DNA of 64,000 nt from Calonectria ilicicola (Eukaryota; Ascomycota; Sordariomycetes; Hypocreales; Nectriaceae): assembly GCA_020809705.1 (NCBI GenBank), contig CP085832.1, positions 1,364,001-1,428,000 of the forward strand, written 5' to 3'. Of the stretch, positions 1 through 9,626 are shown in pieces; within the stretch, counting starts at the first letter, position 1, and every line of letters begins with the position of its first letter. The position numbers and the translations under genes are program-made. The notes under the pieces were generated by a model. It saw only the letters and a program-made list of their open reading frames with translations, was not told where the DNA came from and did not search any database.

Positions 1-3000
1 AACCTCACACTCAAGGAACAGAGCAGCACTATTGAAAGGCTATCCAAGGAGAACTTTGATCTGAAACTCAAGGTCATGTTTCTAAGCGACCGCCTCGACA
101 AGTTGTCAGAGGAAGGTATCAAGGAGATGATCTCGGAGAATGTCGAATTGAAAACTGGACTTGCCGTACTTCAACGTGATAACAGGGTTCTTCGCAAACG
201 AGTCAAGGAACTCGAGAAACAAATCAAGGAAGAGGACGAAAGGCCTAGCACGGCACGAAGCAACACCTCCTCTACCGACCAAACAGCTCGCTTATATGAT
301 GAGGAGGCTCAGGAGCGCGAGGAAGAGCTCATCTACTTGCGTGAGCGAGTCGAAGAGTACGCCACCGAAATCGAAAGACTCCGAAATGAAAGCTTCAACA
401 GGGAGTCGGAGAAGCGGAAGCTTGCTGATATTGTCAAGTCATTTGGAGAAAGGACAAGCGACAGCCTGGGTCGACAAGAGGAGGCTGATGTCTGGAAGGA
501 CCTGTTGGAGCAAGAAACTGCTCGTAGAGAACAGGCCGATGAAGAGAACAGGCGACTAAGAGACGAGGTTTTCCGAATGAAGCAGGAGAGTGCCCAAGGT
601 GGCATGCACCACACGACCAACATTTACAACATTACTAAGAAACATCGGGAACTTAACCCCTCGCCAAGCCGCCCGGTTTCTAGCTTTTCTAACGATGTAG
701 ACGGCTCTAACGGACAGTTCAGCTCAACGACGGCCACGACCCTGGTTGAGGAGTTGCGCCGGGAGAGCGAGCAGCTGCGTCACGAGAATGCAGAGCTTCG
801 CCGTGAAGTGGGTGCCCAAACTTCGATGCTCACTTCTAGAAACCGAGAAAAGGAACGTCTGTACCAGGAGATTGAGGACTTGAAGATGGCACAGCGGCGA
901 GGTCGACCTGCTCCATCCACAATTGACAGTCTTCTAGAGCGTTCTGCCTCGCAAGTTGGCGGCCATGAGCGATCGGCGTCTCGTGGTAGTGCCAAGACCC
1001 GACAAACCCAGGCCGAGGATGCAGAGCGCGAAGCACTCGAGAACAAGCTCGCCGAACTACGGGACAAGATTAGCGAGGTGAAACTTCAGAACCAAGAACT
1101 ACAACGTGAACTTGAGACATGCATGGAGGACTTTGAGTCAGCCATAGACGGCAAGCGACAAGCCGAAGAATCTGTACTGTCTCTCCAAGAGGATCTTGAC
1201 AATGCCATGAACGACCTTGTAGCTTTGCAGTCCGAGCGTGATGAAGCTCTTCGAGAGCAAGGTGAAATGGAGAATGAGTTTGAGGCTCTCCGAAAGGAAG
1301 CCCAGGAGGAAATTGATGCTCTCGAAGCCGAAGCTGACCAGCGCACTGATGAGATGCAACGACTTCAGCAAGATCTCCAAGACCGCTCCGAGAATTTCGA
1401 CGCCTTGCAAGAAGAGATGCGAAAGATGAGCGAGGGTGTGATCCGACTAGAGGATGAACAGGAGAACCATCTCCGCCGAATTCAACAGCTTGAGAAGGAA
1501 CTTGATGCCTCCAATAAGGAGCTGGAGGAGTTGGAACAGAAGCTTGTTGAGGCTAACGATAAGAACCAACGACTATCTGTGCAGCAGGAGTCTTCTCAAG
1601 GAGAGATTGCCTTCCTTCGTGAGGAGCAGGAGGGAGACAAGATCCGCATTGGAGACTTGGAGGCTGCTCTCGCCCACGCTGAACAAAGCATTCGTGATGA
1701 AAAGGAACGCATCAGGGAGCTTGAGACCCGTCTCCAGCAAGAGCGACAGCAGAGAGAGATCGTTGCGGATAGAGAAAAGGAGGAGGTGCAGCAATTCGTC
1801 AACGAGCTCAACAGAGAGGCCTCGGCGGCCAAGGATGAAGCCAGACGCCTGCGTAAGAACCTGGTGTCCCGAGAAGTCGAGGCCACCGAGTGGAAGGAGA
1901 GGTTGATGGAGCTGGAGAACAATTTGAGAGAGGCATTGGGTGATCTTAATGGCACTCGCTCATCCCTTCTCAAGGTTTGTGGCATTGCGTACCCCCCAGA
2001 GTTGACTTGTACTAACCTGTCGCAGTCTATCGCCAAGCTCCAGCGCGAGCTCGAGAACACAGTCCGAGACCTCGACACCAGCAAGGCGGCATTGGTGGAG
2101 AAGGACCGCATTATCAAGCAGCGCGATGCTCTGCTCGAGTCCCATGCTCTGGAAAGCCGCAAGCTTGCCGAGCTTCTCGAGAAGGAACGCGTGTCTCACC
2201 GCAACACCAAATCACAGCATGACTCTTTCCAGAAGTCACACCAGCACCTTACTCGCACGGCTAGTAGCCAGGACATTAGGATTAACGAGCTGGAGTCGTC
2301 GAGAAGCCAAGACCGCAGGAAGATTGCCATTCTGGAACAGACAGCCCGCGAGCAACTCCAAGAGCGAAACGAGCTGCTGTTGGTCCTCTGGCAGAAGCTC
2401 AGTCAGCTGTGTGGACGTGAATGGGTCAGCAGTAACACCATCATTGACCGCCAGGTCCTACCTTCTCTCGAGGTCATTGCGAACCGATTGCCTGGTTTCT
2501 CCAAGAACCTGCTGGCAGCAGTCAAGGCCATCGAGACCATGATCAGCTCGTTTGAAACCAGAATCAAGTCTGTCGAACGAGACTTGGGCCGCGAGTACCA
2601 GACACTGGAGAATAATCTGGAAGTCCGCATCAAGAAACTCGACCGTCTCGAGACCATGGTTCGCAACTCGGTCGCCGCAGGATCGCTAGCCAACGCCGGG
2701 GATCCTCAATCTCGTTACGCTCGCCTGGAGGAAGCCTACCGCCAACTCAAGGTTGAGAACGCTACCCTGCGCACCGCAAATGATGTGCGAGCAAGAGCGG
2801 GCTTCTCAGGCAGCTCCGATGCTCTTGTTCCCATTGGAGACGGTGGATCGCCATCGCCATCGATTCCTCGAGGTCCCGGTGATCAAATCAAGGACCGCAA
2901 CCTTCGCTCCAGTCATGGCAAGAGCAGTAGGACGTCGACCATGACGAGAACAGGCACTTCATCAGGCATCCCTGTTCCTTCACCTTCGACAACCAGCGTC

Positions 3001-3219
3001 AGTCTTAGGGACATGCCCGCGGTAACAGACAACGGGAACGGAGATGTCAACAACGAGAACAGATGGCTGTTTAGGCTACGAGACATGGAGTACAAGCTCA
3101 AGATGGAGCGAGAGGGGCGCAACCAGGATCGCCATGCAGCCCGACAGAGGCTCGGAGGACTGGAGTTGGAGAATCGTGACTTGAGAGAAAAGGTGCGACG
3201 GGCAGTGGGAGACGAGTAA
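1..3219 (+). CDS. apsB: Mto1/ApsB-type microtubule-organising coiled-coil protein (5' partial)
   Basis: This is the 3' part of a gene that begins before the window; the frame is open from base 1, and the ATG at 76 is internal. The first ~60 residues (NLTLKEQ...ENFDLKLKVMFL...) match the centrosomin N-terminal motif 1, the region by which Mto1/ApsB proteins recruit and activate gamma-tubulin complexes. The middle is almost entirely charged coiled coil. Near the C-terminus (about 3058-3200) a WLFRLRDMEYKLKMEREGR...DR..ARQRL segment fits the Mto2-binding region of fission yeast Mto1. Both ends of the family are therefore visible. The likely role is cytoplasmic microtubule nucleation at spindle pole bodies and septa. 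A 51-nt in-frame intron is probably contained at 1975-2025. Family assignment is firm; the symbol follows Aspergillus use. Confidence 0.88.
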   Translation, partial: NLTLKEQSSTIERLSKENFDLKLKVMFLSDRLDKLSEEGIKEMISENVELKTGLAVLQRDNRVLRKRVKELEKQIKEEDERPSTARSNTSSTDQTARLYDEEAQEREEELIYLRERVEEYATEIERLRNESFNRESEKRKLADIVKSFGERTSDSLGRQEEADVWKDLLEQETARREQADEENRRLRDEVFRMKQESAQGGMHHTTNIYNITKKHRELNPSPSRPVSSFSNDVDGSNGQFSSTTATTLVEELRRESEQLRHENAELRREVGAQTSMLTSRNREKERLYQEIEDLKMAQRRGRPAPSTIDSLLERSASQVGGHERSASRGSAKTRQTQAEDAEREALENKLAELRDKISEVKLQNQELQRELETCMEDFESAIDGKRQAEESVLSLQEDLDNAMNDLVALQSERDEALREQGEMENEFEALRKEAQEEIDALEAEADQRTDEMQRLQQDLQDRSENFDALQEEMRKMSEGVIRLEDEQENHLRRIQQLEKELDASNKELEELEQKLVEANDKNQRLSVQQESSQGEIAFLREEQEGDKIRIGDLEAALAHAEQSIRDEKERIRELETRLQQERQQREIVADREKEEVQQFVNELNREASAAKDEARRLRKNLVSREVEATEWKERLMELENNLREALGDLNGTRSSLLKVCGIAYPPELTCTNLSQSIAKLQRELENTVRDLDTSKAALVEKDRIIKQRDALLESHALESRKLAELLEKERVSHRNTKSQHDSFQKSHQHLTRTASSQDIRINELESSRSQDRRKIAILEQTAREQLQERNELLLVLWQKLSQLCGREWVSSNTIIDRQVLPSLEVIANRLPGFSKNLLAAVKAIETMISSFETRIKSVERDLGREYQTLENNLEVRIKKLDRLETMVRNSVAAGSLANAGDPQSRYARLEEAYRQLKVENATLRTANDVRARAGFSGSSDALVPIGDGGSPSPSIPRGPGDQIKDRNLRSSHGKSSRTSTMTRTGTSSGIPVPSPSTTSVSLRDMPAVTDNGNGDVNNENRWLFRLRDMEYKLKMEREGRNQDRHAARQRLGGLELENRDLREKVRRAVGDE
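1975..2025 (+). other. Candidate in-frame intron inside the ApsB-like gene
   Basis: GTTTGT donor after an AAG codon, CTAAC at 2012-2016 and a CGCAG acceptor ending at 2025 delimit 51 nt (17 codons) without a stop. The 17 residues it would encode (Cys, Pro and Tyr containing) break an otherwise unbroken coiled coil; removal joins SSLLK to SIAKLQRELE in heptad-like register. Confidence 0.6.
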
Positions 3220-3457
3220 GCCAGGGCGAAACCACGTTACACATATGGAGTTGAGGATCAGGGAGATATACACTACGAAGCCGGTGCTGGGGTGTTGATC
3301 GTCTGCTTTTTTTCACATCTTGTATAATATGGGCATCATTGTTAGGGCCGGATCAAGCGAGAGAGCTGCCTTGCGTTTGGGAGTGTTTGACCAGGGAGGC
3401 GGGCACACATGAATTGCCATGTATTTTTTTGGGTAATATTATTTTCGTTTGCCTTGC

Positions 3458-3472
3458 CACACACACACACAC
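3458..3472. repeat. (CA)n dinucleotide repeat
   Basis: About 7.5 CA units in the 3' flank of the ApsB-like gene. Confidence 0.9.
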
Positions 3473-3876
3473 GTTGTAATAGCTCTGGAGTGACTTGCCC
3501 CCAACGGTTGAGAACCTGGGGTAAAGGAAAAATAAAATAAATAATCAGCCCGTTTTTTGAGTTGCTCTGATTCTGGTCCGCTTGACCGTTGACTGCTACC
3601 ATGCCTTCGCTTGTAAAAGCTAAAAATCTGGATATAGCTTCAAATCCACCAGCGCAAAAGCCCCCATCTCCGCGACCGTTTTTGTTACACACGCGCACAC
3701 TCACAGCTCGTGGAACAAAATAGTGGCGAGCTGAAAACCAGGATGGCCCCGCCACCCGTATATGTCTCTGAATGTCAGCTTCCCGGTTATCAGAGCCCGA
3801 AATTCCCGAAATGGGTGGGAGATCGCGAACTGTGCGGACTTCCGTTTTGGGTAATACCGCACACTCCGCACGATGG

Positions 3877-3883
3877 TATAAAA
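3877..3883 (+). promoter_or_regulatory. TATA-box candidate (TATAAAA)
   Basis: An exact TATAAAA lies 133 bases before the ATG at 4016, a normal distance for a fungal promoter with a ~100-nt leader. Confidence 0.5.
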
Positions 3884-4015
3884 CAGGAAGCGGAGAAGGG
3901 CACGATAGATTCGGAGAGATGTCATGCAAGCCAGACTCTAGCGCTCATCTTATCATCACTGTGATCCTACCTTGCAGCGGAGTTTTCGTTGTTGAAAAAA
4001 AGGGTATACACCACC

Positions 4016-5646
4016 ATGCTGCGGGCTTCCCTTGTTAGAGCACCCAAGAGCCTCCGGCGGACGTTGGCTACCGTCGCGGGCGTTGCGCCGCCGCAGAAGT
4101 CGGCCAAGCGAGAGGGTGACATTTCAGACGCTTTTGTATCGCTCTCCGGCAAGGAGAGGGTTCCGCTCCCCGATCGGTATCGAGATTTGAAATGTGACCT
4201 GATCCGCGGGCGTGAAGACGAGATTAAGACGAGCTGGAGCAGCTTGCTCCGCGAGCTCAAGAAGGAAAACGACATCATTGCCCGGAAAGGGCCGTCTGTC
4301 ATTCCTCAAATCGAATACAAGGACCTCGAAAATGATATCAAAGGGCTAAAAGGAGAAATCCAGAAGCGCGGCGCTGTCGTGGTCAAGGGTGTAGTTCCAG
4401 AGGCCGAGGCTCGAGCTTACAAGGAAGAGATCGAGGAGTATGTCAGAAAGAACCCATCCACACGAGGTGAGACGCATTGAAAGAAGAGCCGCGTAACACG
4501 GCAGTTGTGTAGCATTGCATCTGACTGTGGCATAGCATTCCCGCAGCACGACCCTCAGGTCTATGAGCTTTACTGGTCCAGCCCGCAGCTCAAGGCTCGC
4601 ACCCACCCCAACTTCCTCCGAGTGCAACACCACCTTATGTCGTCCCTGTGGCACATTTCCTCGCCCTCAGCCCGCATCGATCTGCAACAACCACTTATAT
4701 ATGCCGACAGGCTGCGCATTCGTCAGCCCGGCGATGGATCTTTTGCTCTGGGCCCCCACATGGATGGTGGCAGCGTCGAGCGTTGGGAGAAGGAAGGGTA
4801 CGGCAAAGGTGCCGTGTACGACAAGATTTTTGAGGGCAAGTGGAACGAGTATGACCCCTGGGACGCGAGCGGGCGTGTCAACGCCGTTAACAATCGGTAC
4901 GACGGAATTGGGCCTTGCACAATGTTTCGCATGTGGCAGGGCTGGTTGAGCATGAGCCATACCAAGCCCAAGGAGGGAACACTGCTGGTGAACCCGCTGC
5001 TCCAGCTGGCAACTTCATATCTTCTCTTACGGCCATTCTTTGAGGCCATCAACGGGCCAGGAACGCCCGGCTACCTAGATGAGAAGAATTGGAGGTTTAC
5101 AGGCCCCGACCAGATGACGAGCGAGCTGCAGGGCGCCAACCCCGGCACTGGTCAAGAATTTACCACCGATTTACACCCTCACCTCGAGTTGGAGAAGACG
5201 ATGACGCACGTACCGGAGATCAAGCCTGGCGATTACGTCGCATGGCACTGTGATAGTGAGTAGCACACCACACCATCCACCTGCATTCTTACCTGTTGGG
5301 ACTGACATGGGTCTTCGTCGCAGCCATCCACTCGGTAGATAAGGTACATGTCGGCAAAGGCGACTCCAGCGTCATGTACATCCCCGTGTGCCCCACCACC
5401 GAGCTCAATGCCGAATATCTAGTTACCCAGCGCGAGGCCTTCCGGGTCGGCACTCCGGGCCCAGATTTCCCCGGCGGTGCGGGCGAGTCGCAGCACATCG
5501 ACCGGCCGACTGAGGACATGCTCTGGGACTGGACCAACGGCACGGGCCGCAAAGCTATGGGGCTGGAGCCGCTGGTAGTCAGTGCCGGTGCCTCGCCAGG
5601 CCAGAGGGATGTCATTGAGCGCTCGAATGCGGCGCTGGGCTTCTAA
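4016..5646 (+). CDS. DUF1479 (YbiU-like) putative Fe(II)/2-oxoglutarate-type oxygenase
   Basis: Three exons, 4016-4466, 4536-5255 and 5324-5646, give 497 residues. Introns are GTGAGA..CATAG (69 nt) and GTGAGT..CGCAG (68 nt), each with a CTGAC branch site. The ATG at 4016 sits in CCACCATG and opens a basic, Arg/Ser-rich N-terminus (MLRASLVRAPKSLRRTLAT) typical of a mitochondrial presequence. The body carries DUF1479 landmarks: AFPQHDPQVYELYW across the first splice, an HMDGG segment giving a possible His-x-Asp metal pair, and a distal histidine in TIHSVDKVH created by the second splice. The family is related to cupin-fold dioxygenases, but its substrate is unknown. Single-domain length fits the family. 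The oxygenase role is inferred from the metal-type residues. Confidence 0.87.
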
Positions 5647-6990
5647 GAGAAGCATAGCACATCATAAGATGTGAGATATGGGCCATAGGCCACAGTTCAA
5701 CGGGCCTTGGGCCGTGTCATGACGGGGTGGAAAAAAGGACAGCTGGAAGGATGATGATGGGCGCAGATTTGTAAGATTGAAACGTCTGATCGTCGATAGT
5801 AATCGGGATTCGTGTCACTTGCTTGTCCGTCTCACGGCCCAAAAAAGCAAACCAGGCAGGCCGCGTATGTGACGATTTGCATGTTTTGTAAGCCGGATTT
5901 CGCACGGCACCCAATCGCGGCGCAACGAGTAAGTCGCATGGAGCCATGTTGCTCCGTGGCCAGTCCAAGCTCCCACGCGCCGTCGATGGTGGTTCTGAAG
6001 GATCGACGTTGAACACAGGGCTGGCTGGGAGTCGGGTCAATTTGTCAGCGGGCGACAGCGGTTGAAGTGCCTGACAAGCCACATTCCCCCTAGTCTCGAC
6101 TGGTCTGGCCTGGCCTGTCTAGCGTGTGTGTGTCTGTGACTTGCGTTGGCGTTGGCGTCGTCGTCGTCGACATCGAGGAAGGCCTCACTCGAGCTCCTCA
6201 CTCGAGGAGCAAGCTCTCCCCGGAACGGCAAGGATGGGACCTTTTGCTCGTGAGCTGGACGCTGCGCCGTGACGGCATTGGACGCAGCTTGCACAAGCTC
6301 TGGCGCACCGACGGTCCCGCTCATGATTTGCACGTCGTTTCCCCTCATCAAGGTCCCATCCTAAACGGATATCGGCCACGTCCCGATGGCCCGCATTTTC
6401 ACGACGAGCCCCCCGATGGGGTCCACATCAGCGGCGCCCTGTTTCACACCAAGCAGGTAGGTCTCACGGAATTACTAATGCTACAGACGGGTGCGGGATA
6501 ATTAGTAAAGCAAATCGTCGAGGGCGGGCGGTGAGAAGGTGGGATGAATGATGGATGAGTGGTGGACGGGCATCGGAAAGCGGAGTCGGGCTGGTTACGA
6601 GAGCGACCCTCTCTCTCTCTCGGGCCTCGCCCTCGTCGAATCAAGCTCGGAATACGGAACCCAGGAGAAGTCCAGAGAGACGACGAGGCAGGAAAGAGGG
6701 GGCGGGGGTGCCAAGGGGTCCAGCAAGGCAGCTTGGATGGGCCGCAGCTGCTGCTTACCTGGTGACGGTGCCAATGTGCGTGTGTGTAAGTTGTCTAGGC
6801 CAAAGTTTGGTGGAGAGGCTACCTGTGACAGGAGCAGATATATATATTCCCTTCTCCCACCCGGACTCTTCGGAAACCTAACTCAATCCAGTCCATCACG
6901 CAATCTACTCCCAGTCTAAAGCATCCCACCCTCTCCTCCAGTCAAATCCAAATCAAGCTATCCAAGCTACCCCACCTCCCAACTCTCAAA
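5647..6990. other. Intergenic: promoter of the DUF1993 gene
   Basis: No coding region is supported. There is a (TG)n tract near 6124, a CT-rich tract near 6605, TATATATA at 6839-6846 and a CT/CA-rich leader before the ATG at 6991, a typical strong fungal promoter layout. Confidence 0.6.
6839..6846 (+). promoter_or_regulatory. TATA-box candidate (TATATATA)
   Basis: Lies 145-152 bases upstream of the DUF1993 ATG and is followed by a pyrimidine-rich leader ending TCTCAAAATG, as in highly expressed fungal genes. Confidence 0.5.
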
Positions 6991-7503
6991 ATGAGCTACA
7001 CTCTGTACGACGCCTCCATCGCCGTGGCCAAGGATGCCATGGTCTCCCTCCAGAACATCCTCGACAAGGCTGCTACCCACGAGAAGGCTGCTTCGTTCGG
7101 CCCCACCAAGCTGGCCGAGGACATGCTTCCCTTTGCCTTCCAGATCTTCATGGCCACCGACATTGCCTCCAAGCTGGCTGCCCGCGGCACCGGCGCTGAG
7201 CCCAAGGACTTCAGCCGTGAGCTCCCTGACATTGCTGCCATGAAGGCCCGCGTCAGCGAGGTCCAGGAGATCCTCAACAAGGTCGACCGCGCCACCTTTG
7301 ACGGCCGCATCGACGCCGAGGTCGTTGTTGGCCTTGGCCCTGGCAAGACTGCCAACATGAAGCTCCGCGAGTACGTCAACGGCTACGTCCTCCCCAACCT
7401 CTTCTTCCACACCACCACTGCCTACGCCATCCTGCGCAAGGAGGGCGTCCAGCTGGGCAAGAACGACTACCTTGCTCCCTTCATTGGCAAGTACCTTTCT
7501 TAA
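6991..7503 (+). CDS. DUF1993 family protein
   Basis: A single-exon 170-residue protein starting MSYTLYDASIAVAKDAM. It matches the fungal/bacterial DUF1993 family, small all-helical proteins resembling DinB-type four-helix bundles. The family pattern FFHTTTAYAILRKEGV near residue 140 is present, with the usual C-terminal YLAPFIGKYLS. No signal peptide or membrane segment is seen. Codon use is strongly biased to C-ending codons (CTC, GCC, AAG), and the upstream region has a TATA box and a CT-rich leader, so high expression is likely. The biochemical function of the family is not established. The length is complete. Confidence 0.88.
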   Translation: MSYTLYDASIAVAKDAMVSLQNILDKAATHEKAASFGPTKLAEDMLPFAFQIFMATDIASKLAARGTGAEPKDFSRELPDIAAMKARVSEVQEILNKVDRATFDGRIDAEVVVGLGPGKTANMKLREYVNGYVLPNLFFHTTTAYAILRKEGVQLGKNDYLAPFIGKYLS

Positions 7504-8497
7504 AGGGTATAGCTTTGAGAGACCAAAAAACACTCAATTTGCAGGAGTGGCGATGGATTGTGGCCGGGCACTTTAATGTCTGTCACCCAAGATCCATGAG
7601 TGGAGGAATAAAACAAGCACACGAAAAAGCTGCTGCATGCCTAGGGGATGTTCCAGCATACGGTCCTAGACCCCAATGGAAGCTAGTAATAATAAAATAA
7701 ACAATAAATTATCCATAATCAGGTACAAATGTCCCCTCTTTGCCGCTCGTTGTTGCCCGTGTTAGTGTAGGTTCATATGATCCTTGCAGTGTCTCCACAC
7801 TAAAAGGTTAATCAACCTTGAACCAAAGACAGCCATTGTGTTCAGACAAGTGGATGCGAAAAATAGTGGACACGAAATGCATGTTTCTCTTGTAGCCCTG
7901 ATACAATCAGGGGGTTGCGAAAATGGGTTGTATCTGTAAATATTTGGAATAACCTTATTGTGACATGTTGTGTGTTGTCTCTGGCTTTGCTCACGATGTA
8001 CATTGTACCCGTATCAACAGTACCTATGTGATTTCTTCATTCCGATTACATAAAACTCGCCAGTACCAAAATATAAATTTGATGTCCAAAGTATAAATAA
8101 TAAATGAGAGAAAATTTATGCCCAAATTGTTTATTTCTTGTCTCGTAGAAGGATAGTGGATAGAGGGAGGATAAAAGTTGTGTATGCTTGTAGTGATGCA
8201 ATTGGGTGTTTTTTTTTAAAAGCAATTGCGATATGTTTCTTTTAGCCATCACTATATTTATGAAAAGCATCCAATGGGAATTTTGGAGAGTGCATTGCGC
8301 GCCTTGGGATAAATGCCCAAAGTATGCAAGGTTATTAAGTCGCAAACTGTTGTCGTTGGAAAATCTCCAGGGTAGGTTACATTATTTGATAAGCGCATTG
8401 CGGCCCCGCAGCCGCTCAAGGTCATCCTTATCGATTACAAACATTCAACCTCAACCACCAGCATTTGACCTTCACATCCCCAGAAGCAAAGCCCAGA
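7504..8497. other. Intergenic, AT-rich
   Basis: No gene is supported. AT-rich in the middle (about 7680-8340); the open frames here are short and lack splice or domain support. Confidence 0.55.
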
Positions 8498-8963
8498 ATG
8501 TCGATCCACTGGTGGGCGCTCCGTCTAATACAGTCCTTTGAGGTACGCTCGTCGCACGCCGCTCGTTCCTGGGCCGTCACAGCTAACAAATTGCAAAGGA
8601 CAAGATCGTCGCGTCGGTGCGCAACACTCTCCCGCAGGCGCAAAGCTCCCTCCACTGACATGATGCCCCTCCTCCGCAGATTCTCAGGCAGCCCGGTTTC
8701 CACCGCGCAGTCGGCAAAATACAACGCAAAGTCGACGAGGCGCAGCATGGGCGCAATCCAAATGAGCCGCTGCACCCTGGCGAGGCGACGGGTAGGTTCT
8801 TCCGCGCCTGAATGGAAAAATACGAAGCTAACGGATGGCCCAACCAGCGGAACCGAATCCCGAGGCGCGTGGTGAGCAGTTTGCCAAGCACTTCTTGGAC
8901 GAGCTGAAGAACCAATTCCGCGGGAAACCGACCGATCTGCCCGACGAGCGACCAAAGAAGTGA
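8498..8963 (+). CDS. Small Mrx7-like (MIOREX component 7 type) protein, four exons
   Basis: No single frame shows this gene. Exons 8498-8542, 8599-8616, 8680-8791 and 8848-8963 join to 96 residues. Introns are GTACGC..CAAAG (56 nt, GCTAAC branch), GTGCGC..CGCAG (63 nt, CTGAC branch) and GTAGGT..ACCAG (56 nt, GCTAAC branch). The spliced protein starts MSIHWWALRLIQSFEDKIV, continues with ILRQPGFHRAVGKIQRKV and the polar HGRNPNEPLHPGEAT, and ends in a conserved-looking HFLDELKNQFRGKPTDLP. The FHRAV..I.RKV helix resembles the short fungal Mrx7/DUF2732 family, associated in yeast with mitochondrial gene-expression assemblies. The family link is from memory of the pattern, so moderate. Exon 2 is only 18 nt long. 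Confidence 0.68.
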
Positions 8964-9626
8964 TTTTTCCAAAGAAAAAAACCGACCCTTTCCAGGGAGA
9001 GCGGCTGTACTTTTATAGACATTTTATACCATTATGACACTCAACTCCTCACGTGTCTGCGACGAAACCAACGAGCCATGACAGAAAACAAAACGGAAGC
9101 GAATAGCGAAACCCATCTATCGGAATCATGATGGGAAATCCAAGCTCGGAAAAAGGTGGATTGAATGATGGATTATGCCCTATAGACGGGCAACTGTGCT
9201 ATCACGAGGATATGAGACCTCTTGAGCTCGACAGAGCTGGGTTTATCGTTAATCCAACAACAAGTCATACGAAACTCGATGAATTGTCCATCAAGTTATA
9301 CAAGGTCCCCGCACAAATGCAAAGCGTGCAGTACTATCTATCGTGGAAGACGCTTCTTTGTCGAGGCGGTCGAGTCGAGACCCAACGATGCGTGTATGCG
9401 CGTGCACGACCTTTGAGGATGATTGGCATCTATGCTCTAAATCGAGAAGCTCCAGCGATTATATAGTTCCTAGTAGCAATTCAATCTCACTACCTAGCCG
9501 TTACTATTTAAGTAATACCACATGTGTGTTGCCTAGAGGATTCCACCGAAGGGCAATTGTATCCATATCTGGGGTTATGAACGCATATATTACAAGATTG
9601 AGCTGTTAAAAATAATTTCAAGGAAA
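8964..9626. other. Intergenic between convergent genes
   Basis: Contains the 3' flanks of two convergent genes. The open frames at 9128-9609 have no recognisable domain, so nothing is called. Confidence 0.55.

Larger units (their letters stand above)
3220..4015. other. Intergenic: ApsB 3' end and DUF1479 promoter
   Basis: No gene is seen. It holds the 3' flank of the ApsB-like gene, a (CA)n run and a TATA-like element 139 bases before the next ATG. Confidence 0.6.

Noticed and set aside
1596..2162. Minus-strand open frame of 188 codons opposite the ApsB-like gene
   Set aside because: Ser/Arg/Leu-rich composition is the usual antisense reading of a Glu/Leu-rich coiled coil.
8428..8955. Minus-strand open frame of 175 codons
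   Set aside because: It is the shadow of the spliced Mrx7-like gene; it has no domain, and the plus strand has three consistent introns.
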